Positions 26,286 through 35,236 of a DNA stretch of 64,000 nucleotides are shown in pieces; the stretch's first letter is position 1; each line of letters begins with the position of its first letter. Under the pieces are notes generated by a model. That model was not told the origin of the DNA. It saw nothing but the letters and a program-made list of their open reading frames with translations, and searched no databases. The DNA lies in assembly GCA_963725255.1 (NCBI GenBank), contig CAVRXV010000008.1, positions 1 to 64,000 on the forward strand, in the 5' to 3' direction. Origin of the DNA: JAIEPX01 sp963725255. GTDB lineage: Bacteria > Pseudomonadota > Gammaproteobacteria > JAIEPX01. A program made the position numbers and the translations under genes.

Positions 26286-27679
26286 ATACTGCACATCAGT
26301 CAGAACTTGAAAAAACCAGTACTATTTCTAGTGATTTGCATAATACCATAAAGGATATGTTAGATTTAATCTTACAAACTTTGAACAACTTGCAAAAAGA
26401 ACCTAGAATTATTGATTCTACACCTGTTAAAGTTGATCTGCTTGATCTTAAAAATGCTCTCTTAGCTTTACGCCCAGCTGATGTTGAACTTGAGAGTTGG
26501 GGATTTGTTTTTTCAGATCCATTAGAGGGTGAGATAAATGAATCCCTAGATTATTTTATTCCGCGACTTTCCGCCCTTACAGATCAAACAAATTATCAGA
26601 ATATTTTAAACATGGGTTCTTATGTTGTTCGTGCAGTCGCCGAATTAAAGCGAGATTATGTTGATATTTTGAGAGAAATTTTGTTGTTGATAAGTTATCT
26701 TCAAGATATTATTGAAATGCTCATTCTTGAATGTCGAGTCAAGATGAAAGAAGATCAGGAATTTCAAAGAATCAGTTTAATTAACTCAGAATATCAAGAT
26801 AAGATAAAGAGCTGGTGGCGTGATTCACCTTATAAGTGCTTTCAGGAAAATATCGTTCAACCAGAAAGGATGCGGAATAATCAATTCATTCAGGTGTCGC
26901 TATCAAAAGGGCATTTGCCAGAAATAACTCTTAAGCTGGAAAAATTACTTGAGCAATCGATGAAACGATTATCTCTAATTGGTCAATTACATCCAAATAA
27001 TACAGATAATTTTCTTGGTGTTCATGCTTTTTTACATAATGCACGATGTCACTATAATTCTTTTATAAACCCAATAGCTAATTTGAATAAAACATTAGTT
27101 CTGTGTTCAACTCTATTAACCCCAGTAAAACAAGTTCAAAAAGAGGGTGACAAAAATGAAAATGTCAGTTTTTCCCGAGTGGGAAGAAACTTTGATCCTC
27201 TAAAGCAGAAGGCTGTTCCTACATTTGGTACTCCTGATCATTTTACTGAGATGCTAAGGGGTAATGCTGCAGTGACTACAAAATCCGGAGCACGAAAATC
27301 AACAGAGTCTCCTCCATCACCTAGGAGAGCGTCACCGAGACAGTTTGGATCACTGGGAAGAAACACTCATTTAAAGCTAGATTTATCAACACTGACTTCA
27401 AGTTCTCAGCCAAAAGTTCACCGAAAAACAGCTTCTGTGGATAATCACTCAAAATACGATCAAACATTTTTTGATCCAAGTCAGCAATCAAATGTGTCGG
27501 GTGAACAACTTGCACCAAATTCTCAATCCCCTAGAAAAAAACCTGCAAGGCGGAGAGGCTCTATACCAGTTATTGAGTTTATTAATATAGACGCTGGAAA
27601 TAGTCAGGAAAATACAGCTAAAGCTTTAGCGAAAGGTTCACCTGCTTTGTCACGTAGTAGTGATGAGTCTGATATATAA
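26282..27679 (+). CDS. Unknown protein B of a tandem paralogous pair
   Basis: 465 residues from the ATG at 26282, whose ATGA overlaps the stop of protein A; the ATG 12 bp earlier is also in frame. It has the same helical core as protein A: VDLLDLKNALLALRP, W.FVFSD, YLQDIIE, SWWRDS, and LLEQSMKRLSLIGQLHPNNT. A Ser/Pro/Arg-rich tail follows (SPPSPRRASPRQFGSLGRN). Near the ends both proteins keep a LDL(R/S)(S/T)L segment. The pair arose by tandem duplication followed by strong divergence and is translated as one unit. No family assignment. Confidence 0.75.
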   Translation: MNTAHQSELEKTSTISSDLHNTIKDMLDLILQTLNNLQKEPRIIDSTPVKVDLLDLKNALLALRPADVELESWGFVFSDPLEGEINESLDYFIPRLSALTDQTNYQNILNMGSYVVRAVAELKRDYVDILREILLLISYLQDIIEMLILECRVKMKEDQEFQRISLINSEYQDKIKSWWRDSPYKCFQENIVQPERMRNNQFIQVSLSKGHLPEITLKLEKLLEQSMKRLSLIGQLHPNNTDNFLGVHAFLHNARCHYNSFINPIANLNKTLVLCSTLLTPVKQVQKEGDKNENVSFSRVGRNFDPLKQKAVPTFGTPDHFTEMLRGNAAVTTKSGARKSTESPPSPRRASPRQFGSLGRNTHLKLDLSTLTSSSQPKVHRKTASVDNHSKYDQTFFDPSQQSNVSGEQLAPNSQSPRKKPARRRGSIPVIEFINIDAGNSQENTAKALAKGSPALSRSSDESDI

Positions 27680-27760
27680 TCTAGGATAATTTAAGTAGCT
27701 AATCACCATATCTGGAAAGTCCATCTAGCCAATGTGGTGAATGGTTACTAATTTAGTAGA

Positions 27761-28888
27761 TTAGGAAAGAAGTAATGATTCTAACGTTTTAATAAATATA
27801 TTTGTTAAATGCTTTAAATCATCAACAGTCGTGTTTTCGTTGATTTGATGAATACTATGATTGATCACTCCAAATTCTATGACTTGAGCTCCTGTTTTAG
27901 CGATAAATCGTCCATCGGAAGTTCCCCCCGTCGTGCTCAATTGTGGTGAAATTCCTGTCGTGTCTTTGATCGCATTACTCAATGCCTGAGTTAGTTCTCC
28001 AGGATGTGTAATAAAAGGTTCTGCGCCATGCGTCCACTGGATATCAAACTTTAGTTGATGATCATTGAGCGTTTTTTCTATGCGTTCTTTAATTTTTTCA
28101 GCGGTTTGCTTTGGAGAATAGCGTAAATTAAAATGGGCTTCTAATTTACCTGGAATAACGTTGCCAGCGCCTGTGCCGCTGTGAATATTAGAAAATTGTA
28201 ATGATGTGGGTTGAAAATGTTCGTCGCCATTATCCCAATTGATCTGACTCATGGTATGAAGAGCCATAAATGATCGATGAATAGGATTTTCTGCAAGTTG
28301 CGGATAGGCGATATGACCTTGTTTTCCATGAATCGTTAATTTCGCTGATAATGATCCACGCCGTCCATTTTTTATGGTGTCACCAAATTGTTGATCACTG
28401 GTTGCTTCGCCCACAATGCAAAAATCGATAGCACGATCTGATGGTGGAAGATTGGCGAGTACTTTTTGAGTTCCATCAATAGCAACACCTTCTTCATCGC
28501 TTGTTATCAAAAATGCGATAGATCCTAAATGATTAGGATGTTGTGAAACAAATTTTTCCGTAGCGCAAATCATCGCAGCAATACCACTTTTCATATCAGC
28601 AGCACCGCGACCAAAAAGTTTACCATCGACAATTGTAGGTTCGAAGGGGGGGGATTGCCACGCATCGAGCGGTCCTGGAGGAACGACATCAGTGTGCCCA
28701 CAAAACACGAATAGAGGTGCTGAGATTCCTCGTCGAGCCCAAAGATTTTTGACGTTGTTAAAAGGATAATGTGTGATAGAAAAACCCATTTTTTCTAAAC
28801 GTGCCGCGAGAATTGATTGGCAAGCACCATCTTCGGGGGTGACAGACGGTTCACGTATTAGTTGCTGAGCAAGCTCGAGTGTGTCCAT
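27761..28888 (-). CDS. dapE: Succinyl-diaminopimelate desuccinylase
   Basis: 375 residues from the ATG at 28888; a GTG five codons upstream is an alternative. It is a di-zinc M20 peptidase-family enzyme that hydrolyses N-succinyl-LL-diaminopimelate in lysine and peptidoglycan synthesis. Metal ligands and catalytic residues are visible: FCGHTDVVPPG (His65, Asp67), GRGAADMKSG (Asp98), TSDEEGVAIDGT (the Glu pair) and a late STTGGTSDGRF-type motif. The partner enzyme gene dapD lies 1.2 kb upstream on the same strand, separated by an opposite-strand gene. Confidence 0.95.
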   Translation of the reverse strand: MDTLELAQQLIREPSVTPEDGACQSILAARLEKMGFSITHYPFNNVKNLWARRGISAPLFVFCGHTDVVPPGPLDAWQSPPFEPTIVDGKLFGRGAADMKSGIAAMICATEKFVSQHPNHLGSIAFLITSDEEGVAIDGTQKVLANLPPSDRAIDFCIVGEATSDQQFGDTIKNGRRGSLSAKLTIHGKQGHIAYPQLAENPIHRSFMALHTMSQINWDNGDEHFQPTSLQFSNIHSGTGAGNVIPGKLEAHFNLRYSPKQTAEKIKERIEKTLNDHQLKFDIQWTHGAEPFITHPGELTQALSNAIKDTTGISPQLSTTGGTSDGRFIAKTGAQVIEFGVINHSIHQINENTTVDDLKHLTNIFIKTLESLLLS

Positions 28889-29149
28889 AAATCCTTTATC
28901 CACGCTGTTAGTTGATATGTTTTAATCTAGCAAACTCTTCAGTGTTGGTCCACTTTTTAGTGCAAGTCATGGATTCATGCTTTGACCCTCTCTATTTGTG
29001 AGAAATCATACTAGATTGATAGGTAAATTGTACCTCTATAAAAAATCTAAAAATGAGAATATAATACGGTTTTGTGTCTAACCTGGATACTGCATGAATA
29101 ATCGTACGAGAATTATTACGCACTATCCAAGTTAAGTACGGAGGTAAGT

Positions 29150-30106
29150 ATGGAAATTCAGGAAGAGTTTAGGGCAGTTTTAGTTATTTACGACTATGAT
29201 CTAACTATGACTAAACGTCATAGTCAAGGAATTATGCGACGACGATCTTTTGAATACCCCTCTTATGAGGTGAACCTTAGAGTACTGCCCTCATTGCGAT
29301 CTCATATTCAAGTATTACGAGCGTGCAAAAATAAAAAAGTATTTTTCAGCGTTGCAACTTTAAATGAATTTAAAGAGCGAATTTATAAATCATTGAGTGT
29401 CTTAGGCGTTGAAGAAAAAGATTTATTTCTTTGTGCTAAATATATTGATGAACAAACCTTATCTGCTGAGGGAAAAAATTTTCATATAGTTGATATTCTT
29501 TTACAGCTTTATGAGCGACATCCCAATGTCGTAGTAGAGCGTGTCTATGTTGTCGACGACTCACTTGAAGTTCATGATAATTTGAATGGTTATTCTGCTT
29601 TTATAATGCAAGACCTCTGGAAAGATAATCCTCGATTAAATGTTCCTGTTGAAGGTATTCTGGTGCCGAAACCAGAATTGGAATATGAAATGATTGAGGT
29701 GGAAGGTAAAATGCCTCGTGCCGTGATTAAAATGCACAGGGATGAATTACTCCAAGCGAATGTTTGTGTTGAATTACCCTATAGTGAACGTAGATTTGTG
29801 AGTGTGCTTACTTCACTTGAAGAAAAAATTGATCATGAAAAAAAATTTACTTCTTTAGTTGGCTCGCTATCTCAATGCCAAAAAGAAAAGAAAGCTGCTC
29901 AAAAAAAAGAGCAAAGATCTCTGGCTAAGTCTTTGGATGGAATGTTTGTAATGAAGCCTAGAGAAAAAAAAGAGCTTTATAATATCAGTAATAGTAGTGA
30001 TTCGTTAAGTGGATCGTTTATTGAAGCTATTTCTGATTGTGAGGGTGAAGGTGAAGAAAATAAGCCGAATCATGATCGAAAAAAATTATTTGGGTCTGCA
30101 CAATAA
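29150..30106 (+). CDS. HAD-like phosphatase domain protein with charged C-terminal tail
   Basis: 318 residues, very strong ribosome binding site (CGGAGG, 7 nt before ATG). The N-terminal ~160 residues carry the HAD signature: motif I YDYDLTMT (Asp15, Asp17), motif II FSVAT (Ser67 or Thr70), a Lys near 109 and motif IV VYVVDDSLEVHD (Asp136, Asp137). The rest is not recognised: a beta-rich stretch, then a Lys/Gln-rich helix (KEKKAAQKKEQRSLAKS) and a Ser/Glu-rich end. There is no signal peptide. It interrupts the dapD/dapE pair on the opposite strand, has no metabolic neighbour, and could be a translocated phosphatase-like protein. Substrate unknown. Confidence 0.7.
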   Translation: MEIQEEFRAVLVIYDYDLTMTKRHSQGIMRRRSFEYPSYEVNLRVLPSLRSHIQVLRACKNKKVFFSVATLNEFKERIYKSLSVLGVEEKDLFLCAKYIDEQTLSAEGKNFHIVDILLQLYERHPNVVVERVYVVDDSLEVHDNLNGYSAFIMQDLWKDNPRLNVPVEGILVPKPELEYEMIEVEGKMPRAVIKMHRDELLQANVCVELPYSERRFVSVLTSLEEKIDHEKKFTSLVGSLSQCQKEKKAAQKKEQRSLAKSLDGMFVMKPREKKELYNISNSSDSLSGSFIEAISDCEGEGEENKPNHDRKKLFGSAQ

Positions 30107-30137
30107 TATCGGTTATTAAAGAATAGCCAGCAATTCT

Positions 30138-30956
30138 CTAGTCTCTTAGAAGAGTGTTGATATCAACTTTCGCACGCGTTTTTTCATCAACACGTTTAAC
30201 GATCACAGCACAATATAAACTGTATTTACCATCTTTAGACGGTAAGTTTCCGGGAACAACGACTGCTCCTGCAGGAACTCGTCCGTAACTAATTTCGCCT
30301 GTTTCTCGATCATAAATTTTTGTACTTTGACCAATATAAACACCCATGGAAATTACAGCACCTGTTTCTACAATCACACCTTCAACAATTTCTGATCGTG
30401 CACCAATAAAACAATTATCTTCAATAATCGTAGGATTAGCTTGCAACGGTTCGAGCACTCCGCCAATGCCTACACCGCCAGACAAGTGAACATTTTTGCC
30501 GATTTGTGCGCAAGAACCTACCGTGGCCCAGGTATCAACCATAGTTCCGGAATCGATAAATGCACCGATATTGATATACGAAGGCATTAGCACAGTTCCT
30601 GCTGCAATAAATGCGCCATGTCTTACGCATGCTGGCGGTACAATACGAACGCCTTGTTTTTCCAATTGTTCGGGTGAGTAGTCTGTAAATTTCATGGGGA
30701 CTTTATCATAGAATTGAGTGAAGCCGCCGTTCATTGAAGAATTAGGATTAACTCGAAAATAAAGTAGCACGGCTTTTTTTAGCCACTGATTCACTTGCCA
30801 TCCATCAGGCGTTTTTTCAGCAACGCGAGCAAAACCACGATTTAATAGATCAATTGAGGCGATGATGGCATCACGAATTGTGCTATCGACATTTTTAGGC
30901 GTAATCGATTGTCGCTGTTCGTAAGCATTATCGATGATTTCAGCGAGGTCTTGCAT
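30138..30956 (-). CDS. dapD: 2,3,4,5-tetrahydropyridine-2,6-dicarboxylate N-succinyltransferase
   Basis: 272 residues, full length. A helical N-terminal domain is followed by a left-handed beta helix of hexapeptide repeats (TWATVGSCAQIGKNVHLSGG, GIGGVLEPLQ, FIGARSEIVEGVIVE). It transfers succinyl from succinyl-CoA in the diaminopimelate pathway; the downstream enzyme DapE is encoded at 27761-28888. The gene is alone on its strand here. Confidence 0.96.
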   Translation of the reverse strand: MQDLAEIIDNAYEQRQSITPKNVDSTIRDAIIASIDLLNRGFARVAEKTPDGWQVNQWLKKAVLLYFRVNPNSSMNGGFTQFYDKVPMKFTDYSPEQLEKQGVRIVPPACVRHGAFIAAGTVLMPSYINIGAFIDSGTMVDTWATVGSCAQIGKNVHLSGGVGIGGVLEPLQANPTIIEDNCFIGARSEIVEGVIVETGAVISMGVYIGQSTKIYDRETGEISYGRVPAGAVVVPGNLPSKDGKYSLYCAVIVKRVDEKTRAKVDINTLLRD

Positions 30957-31062
30957 GGTAATCTCAGTATATAATGATGTTGAATGTTACGATGATACTC
31001 TAGCAAATTTCAATGAGCAATGTTGGGCTCTGAATGTTCAAATTGGGAGGATAAGTGAACGA

Positions 31063-31091
31063 TTGACGTGCAGTAGTTTGCTCAGTATGAT
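31063..31091 (+). promoter_or_regulatory. Sigma-70 promoter of the tRNA cluster
   Basis: TTGACG at 31063-31068 and TATGAT at 31086-31091 are exactly 17 bp apart. The predicted start is near 31098, six bases before tRNA-Pro. The strong match suits a tRNA operon. Confidence 0.7.
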
Positions 31092-31103
31092 ACCAAATTC
31101 TTT

Positions 31104-31180
31104 CGGGGTATAGCGCAGTCTGGTAGCGCGCCTGCTTTGGGAGCAGGATGTCGGGGGTTCAAATCCCTCTACCCCGACCA
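31104..31180 (+). tRNA. tRNA-Pro(TGG)
   Basis: Cloverleaf of 77 nt. The acceptor CGGGGTA pairs with TACCCCG, CCA is encoded, the T loop is GGTTCAAATCC, and the anticodon stem-loop CCTGC-TTTGGGA-GCAGG carries anticodon TGG. First gene of a five-tRNA cluster. Confidence 0.95.
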
Positions 31181-31190
31181 GATAAGATAA

Positions 31191-31271
31191 GGGGTCAGGT
31201 CTCAAATTGACGATTTGGGGTGATCAGGGTTTAACTGATCATCCCAAATCGTCAATTTGAGACCTGACCCC
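31191..31271. repeat. 81-bp near-perfect palindrome of the GGGGTCA family
   Basis: Arms of 37 nt (starting GGGGTCAGGTCTCAAATTG) pair with a single G-T mismatch around a 7-nt loop. It fills the gap between tRNA-Pro and tRNA-Arg. There is no T-tract, so it does not look like a standard terminator; in a co-transcribed tRNA precursor it would form a long RNase III-type stem. Confidence 0.9.
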
Positions 31272-31277
31272 ATAAAT

Positions 31278-31354
31278 GCGCCTGTAGCTCAACCGGACAG
31301 AGCACCGGCCTTCTAAGCCGGGGGTTGCAGGTTCGAGTCCTGCCTGGCGCGCCA
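31278..31354 (+). tRNA. tRNA-Arg(TCT)
   Basis: 77 nt with GCGCCTG...GGCGC acceptor pairing and encoded CCA. The anticodon stem-loop CCGGC-CTTCTAA-GCCGG carries TCT, and the T arm reads GCAGGTTCGAGTCCTGC. Confidence 0.95.
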
Positions 31355-31415
31355 TTTACGTTAGGCGAAGTAGTGCTTCCCGCTTTAGTGGGAGTTCCTG
31401 AGGACGAAGTGTCTT

Positions 31416-31492
31416 GGTGGGTGTAGCTCAGTTGGTAGAGCGCCGGATTGTGATTCCGGTGGTCGTGGGTTCAAGTCCCATCACTCACCCCA
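31416..31492 (+). tRNA. tRNA-His(GTG)
   Basis: The acceptor GTGGGTG pairs with CACTCAC, with the extra G(-1) opposite C73 that marks tRNA-His. The anticodon stem-loop CCGGA-TTGTGAT-TCCGG carries GTG, and CCA is encoded. Confidence 0.95.
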
Positions 31493-31496
31493 ATAC

Positions 31497-31574
31497 GGGG
31501 TCAGGCATGCATTCTTGCATATATGCGTCTTAAAGAATCTTTTGACGCATATATGCAAGAATGCATGCCTGACC
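31497..31574. repeat. Perfect palindrome of the GGGGTCA family between tRNA-His and tRNA-Lys
   Basis: 31-nt arms starting GGTCAGGCATGCATTCTTGC pair perfectly around a loop of about 14 nt. The right end abuts tRNA-Lys. The arm sequence is unrelated to the palindrome at 31191 apart from the terminal GGGGTCAGG. Confidence 0.9.
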
Positions 31575-31578
31575 TTTG

Positions 31579-31654
<76 letters not shown>

Positions 31655-31669
31655 ATCGGTGGAAGATCT

Positions 31670-31754
<85 letters not shown>

Positions 31755-31783
31755 ATCATTGAGTATTAATCATATGAGGTACC

Positions 31784-33080
31784 ATGATAGTCGAAGTGGT
31801 TAGAAACATTGAGAGAACTAAAGAGAAAGATCAAGGTACAATTCCTGGACAGAAGAAATTGAGCAAGAAGTGGAGCAATTTGAAGATGAACGGGCAAAAG
31901 TAAAATGATTTCGTACCTGGAAAAGTCCCACTAGAAATTGAAGTCAAACGTCGATATGGTAAATCAGTCCGTCATGAGTGGTCAAAAATTGAAGTATCGG
32001 TGTCAATTAAGAAAGATGGCAAAGAACAAGCCATTGAAACCAGCAGATCCCCCAGATTGAGCTTCAACGCTGATTCAGCAGGGTGAGCATTGGAATATGA
32101 AGCGATTTTTGAAGTGTATCCTGAAATTAAGTTAGTGGATTCAAAGGCATCAAAATTCAGAATTGACCGAAAACAAATGTATCACCGATGCTGATATTGA
32201 TAAAATCATTGAAAAATTGCGTAACGCAGCACGCAAAATGGAATGAAGTGACAGGACCATCACAAATGGATGATAGTCTCATGATAGATTTTGAAGGAAT
32301 ATGAAGGAAATGAATTCGCAGGTGGTAGTGCAAAAGATGTGGCCTTGGTATTAGGTGCAAAAGGATGATCCTGGATTTGAGGATGGTTTGTTGGACGAAA
32401 AAAGGGTGATGAAGTTAATTGAATTTGGAATTTCCCAAAGATTATCTGCAAAGATGTGGCGGGTAAAACAGTTAAATTTAAGGTCAAAGTCCATAAAGTT
32501 ATGACGTCTGAATTGCCAGAGTGGATGAAGAATTTGCTACAAAATTCGGTGTTAAAGAATGGCGGAATTTACTGGCGTTACGAAAAGATATCGAAAAAAA
32601 TATAGCGTAAAGAATTGATCGCGCTGAAAAAGAACGAGTTAAACAACAATCTGAGAAGATTTTATAGAGAAAAATGTATTTGAAATTCCGACATGCTTAT
32701 TGATCCCGAAATCAAACGAATCACAAGAAGAGTTTTTACAGCGTATGAGCGGAAAAAATAAAAACTTGATCGATGCTTTACCACGTGAGCATTTTGAAGA
32801 AAAAGCAATCAAAACGTAAAATTGGGTCTGTTATTTTCAGAGGCATTGAAATTTTGATCTGAAGGTCGATGATGATCGAGTGATGACAAAATTAAAGAGT
32901 TTGCTGCTTCTTACGAACATCCTGCAGAATTTGTAGAACTATTATTAAAAAAAATCACACGCAAATTGGATTATTTTAGAACAACTGTTTGAAGAGCAAA
33001 TGGAAGAAAAGTTATTGGAAGAAGTTGAGGTGATGAAAGACAACTAATCTTATGACGAATTTATGAACCCTAAACACGAG
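31784..33080 (+). pseudogene. tig: Trigger factor, reading frame broken by many indels
   Basis: Located between the tRNA cluster and clpP, as in many gammaproteobacteria. It begins MIVEVV-RNIER near 31784, and the end has the tig-like stretch SYDEFMNP near 33060. Between these points fragments recur in all three frames and no frame stays open for more than about 80 codons. Trigger factor is the ribosome-bound chaperone and peptidyl-prolyl isomerase for nascent chains. The frequent single-base insertions and deletions continue through clpP, clpX and lon, so this is likely an error-rich sequence rather than a true pseudogene. Ends are approximate. Confidence 0.7.
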
Positions 33081-33087
33081 GAAGTGT

Positions 33088-33868
33088 CAGTAAACCCATT
33101 TTACCAATGCAGCTAGTGCCTATGGTAGTTGAACAAACGGCTCGAGGAGAGCGTGCTTATGATATTTATTCTCGTTTACTCAAAGAACGCATTATTTTTT
33201 TAGTAGGTGAAGTTGAAGCTCATATGGCCAATTTGGTCATTGCACAGTTACTATTTTTAGAATCGGAAAATCCTGATAAAGATATTAATCTTTATATTAA
33301 TTCACCAGGCGGTCGTCGTAACTGCCGGTTTGGCGATCTATGATACGATGCAATTTATTAAACCTGATGTGAGACATTATGTATTGGTCAAGCGAGCTAG
33401 CATGAGCGGTTATTACTTGTGCAGGTGGAGCAAAAGGTAAACGCTTCTGCTTACCGAATTCTACTGTGATGATTCATCAGGTACTAGGTGGTTATCAAGG
33501 TCAAGGCATCCGATATTGAAATCCATGCAAAGAAACATAGCGTTGAGTGATCAGGTGAACGCTTAAATGAAGCATTCTGGCAAGAGCATACTGGATAAAA
33601 CAACTGACACAAATCGTGATTTGTAGATGACTGCAGAGCGCGTGGATTATTTTATGAGCTGATGCCATGACAGCATCACGCGCTAATATAGGATTAATGC
33701 TGATAAAGGTAGAAATTAGCACTAATTTAACTTATAGACAAGCGCAGTCATTCGCGGTACAATTGTAAGTCATTCACATGTGCGAATGCGGAAGCAGTAT
33801 CCCGCGCTAGTAAAGATCTGCAATATGAAACCATGAGCGTTATCTTATTTATACAGTATATAAAGAAT
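33088..33868 (+). pseudogene. clpP: ATP-dependent Clp protease proteolytic subunit, frame broken
   Basis: The first 75 codons (from about 33107) read cleanly as ClpP: VPMVVEQTARGERAYDIYSR, LLKERIIFLVGEVE, NPDKDINLYINSPGG. An inserted base after SPGG shifts the frame, and later pieces in other frames restore IYDTMQFIKPDV, an ASSMG-like catalytic serine region with two errors, the LPNSTVMIHQ catalytic-His segment and ASDIEIHAK. Residues between indels match the family closely. ClpP forms the peptidase barrel that works with ClpX, encoded next. Ends approximate. Confidence 0.8.
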
Positions 33869-33882
33869 TAGAGGGATAACAA

Positions 33883-35155
33883 ATGGAATGATGAAAAAAA
33901 GCATTATATTGTTCTTTTTGTGGTAAGAGCCAGCATGAAGTCCGAAAATTAATTGCAGGACCATTCTGTATTTGTCTGTGATGAATGTGTTGCTCTATGC
34001 AATGATATTATTCGCGAAGAAGACTGACAAGCACAGTCATCAAGATAATGCCGAAACTAAATTACCCACACCACAGAAATTAAAACAAGCTTTGGATGAA
34101 TATGTGATTGGCCAAGACGTATGCCAAAAAAGCTTTATCAGTTGCAGTCTACAATCATTATAAACGCTTCATTAGCAAACATCAGACAATGATGAAGTTG
34201 AACTTGAGAAAAGTAATATTTTATTGATTGGACCAACGGGTAGTGGTAAAACATTATTAGCTGAAACATTAGCGCGAGTTTTAAATGTACCTTTTGCGAT
34301 GGCTGATGCAACCACGTTGACTGAAGCAGGTTATGTCGGTGAAGATGTGGAAAATATTATTCAAAAACTATTACAAAAATGTGATTATGAACGTTGAAAA
34401 AGCGCAAACAGGAATTGTATATATCGATGAAATCGATAAAATTTCTCGTAAAAGCTGAAAATCCTTCAATTACCCGCGATGTTTCTGGCGAAGGTGTGCA
34501 ACAAGCGTTATTAAAATTGATTGAAGGCACTGTTGCGTGCTATTCCACCACAAGGTGGTCGTAAACATCCGCAGCAAGAATATTTTACAAGTGAATACCT
34601 CGAATATTATTATTTATTTGCGGCGGTGCGTTTTCTGATCTTAGAAAAAGTAATTCGTGAGCGCTCAGAAAAAAGTGGCATTGGATTTTCTGCAAAAGTG
34701 CAAAGTAAAAGGATACAAAAAACATTCAGCGAATTACTGACACCAGGTTGAGCCAGAAGATTTAATTAAATATGGATTAATTCCTGAATTTGTTGGACGA
34801 TTGCCGGTTGATTGCAGCGCTGGATGAATTGGATGAGGATGCATTAATGTCGTATTTTAACAGAACCAAAAAATGCACTAACTAAACAATATAGCAAAAT
34901 TATTTGAAATGGAAGATGTTGACCTTGAATTTACGAACGGTGCATTGCGTGAAGTTGCTAAAAAGACCATGACACGTAAATCGGGTGCTCGTGGATTTCG
35001 TTCAATTTTAGAACATGTTTTATTGAATACTATGTATGAATTACCTTCTCAGATAGAAAATCTGACAAAAAGTTGTGATTGATGAAGCTGTCATTCATGG
35101 TGAATCTGAACCAATTATTAATTTAGCTGGTAATAGTGAAGCAGCAACGTAAGAT
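33883..35155 (+). pseudogene. clpX: ATP-dependent Clp protease ATPase subunit ClpX, frame broken
   Basis: Fragments in several frames assemble into ClpX: an N-terminal zinc finger (CSFCGKSQHEVRKLIAGP, then VCDECV), KLPTPQKLKQALDEYVIGQD, Walker A IGPTGSGKTLLAETLA, Walker B (GIVYIDEIDKI), the GEGVQQALLKLIEGT motif, and the C-terminal domain (KSGARGFRSILE). About a dozen single-base indels disrupt the frame. ClpX unfolds substrates for ClpP. Ends approximate. Confidence 0.82.
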
Positions 35156-35236
35156 ATCTAAGCTAAGGCATCTGTAAGTAAAGCTACTGTGCCAAATCTG
35201 CAAGAAAGGGAGACGTTAAGATCCTACAACTAAGAA

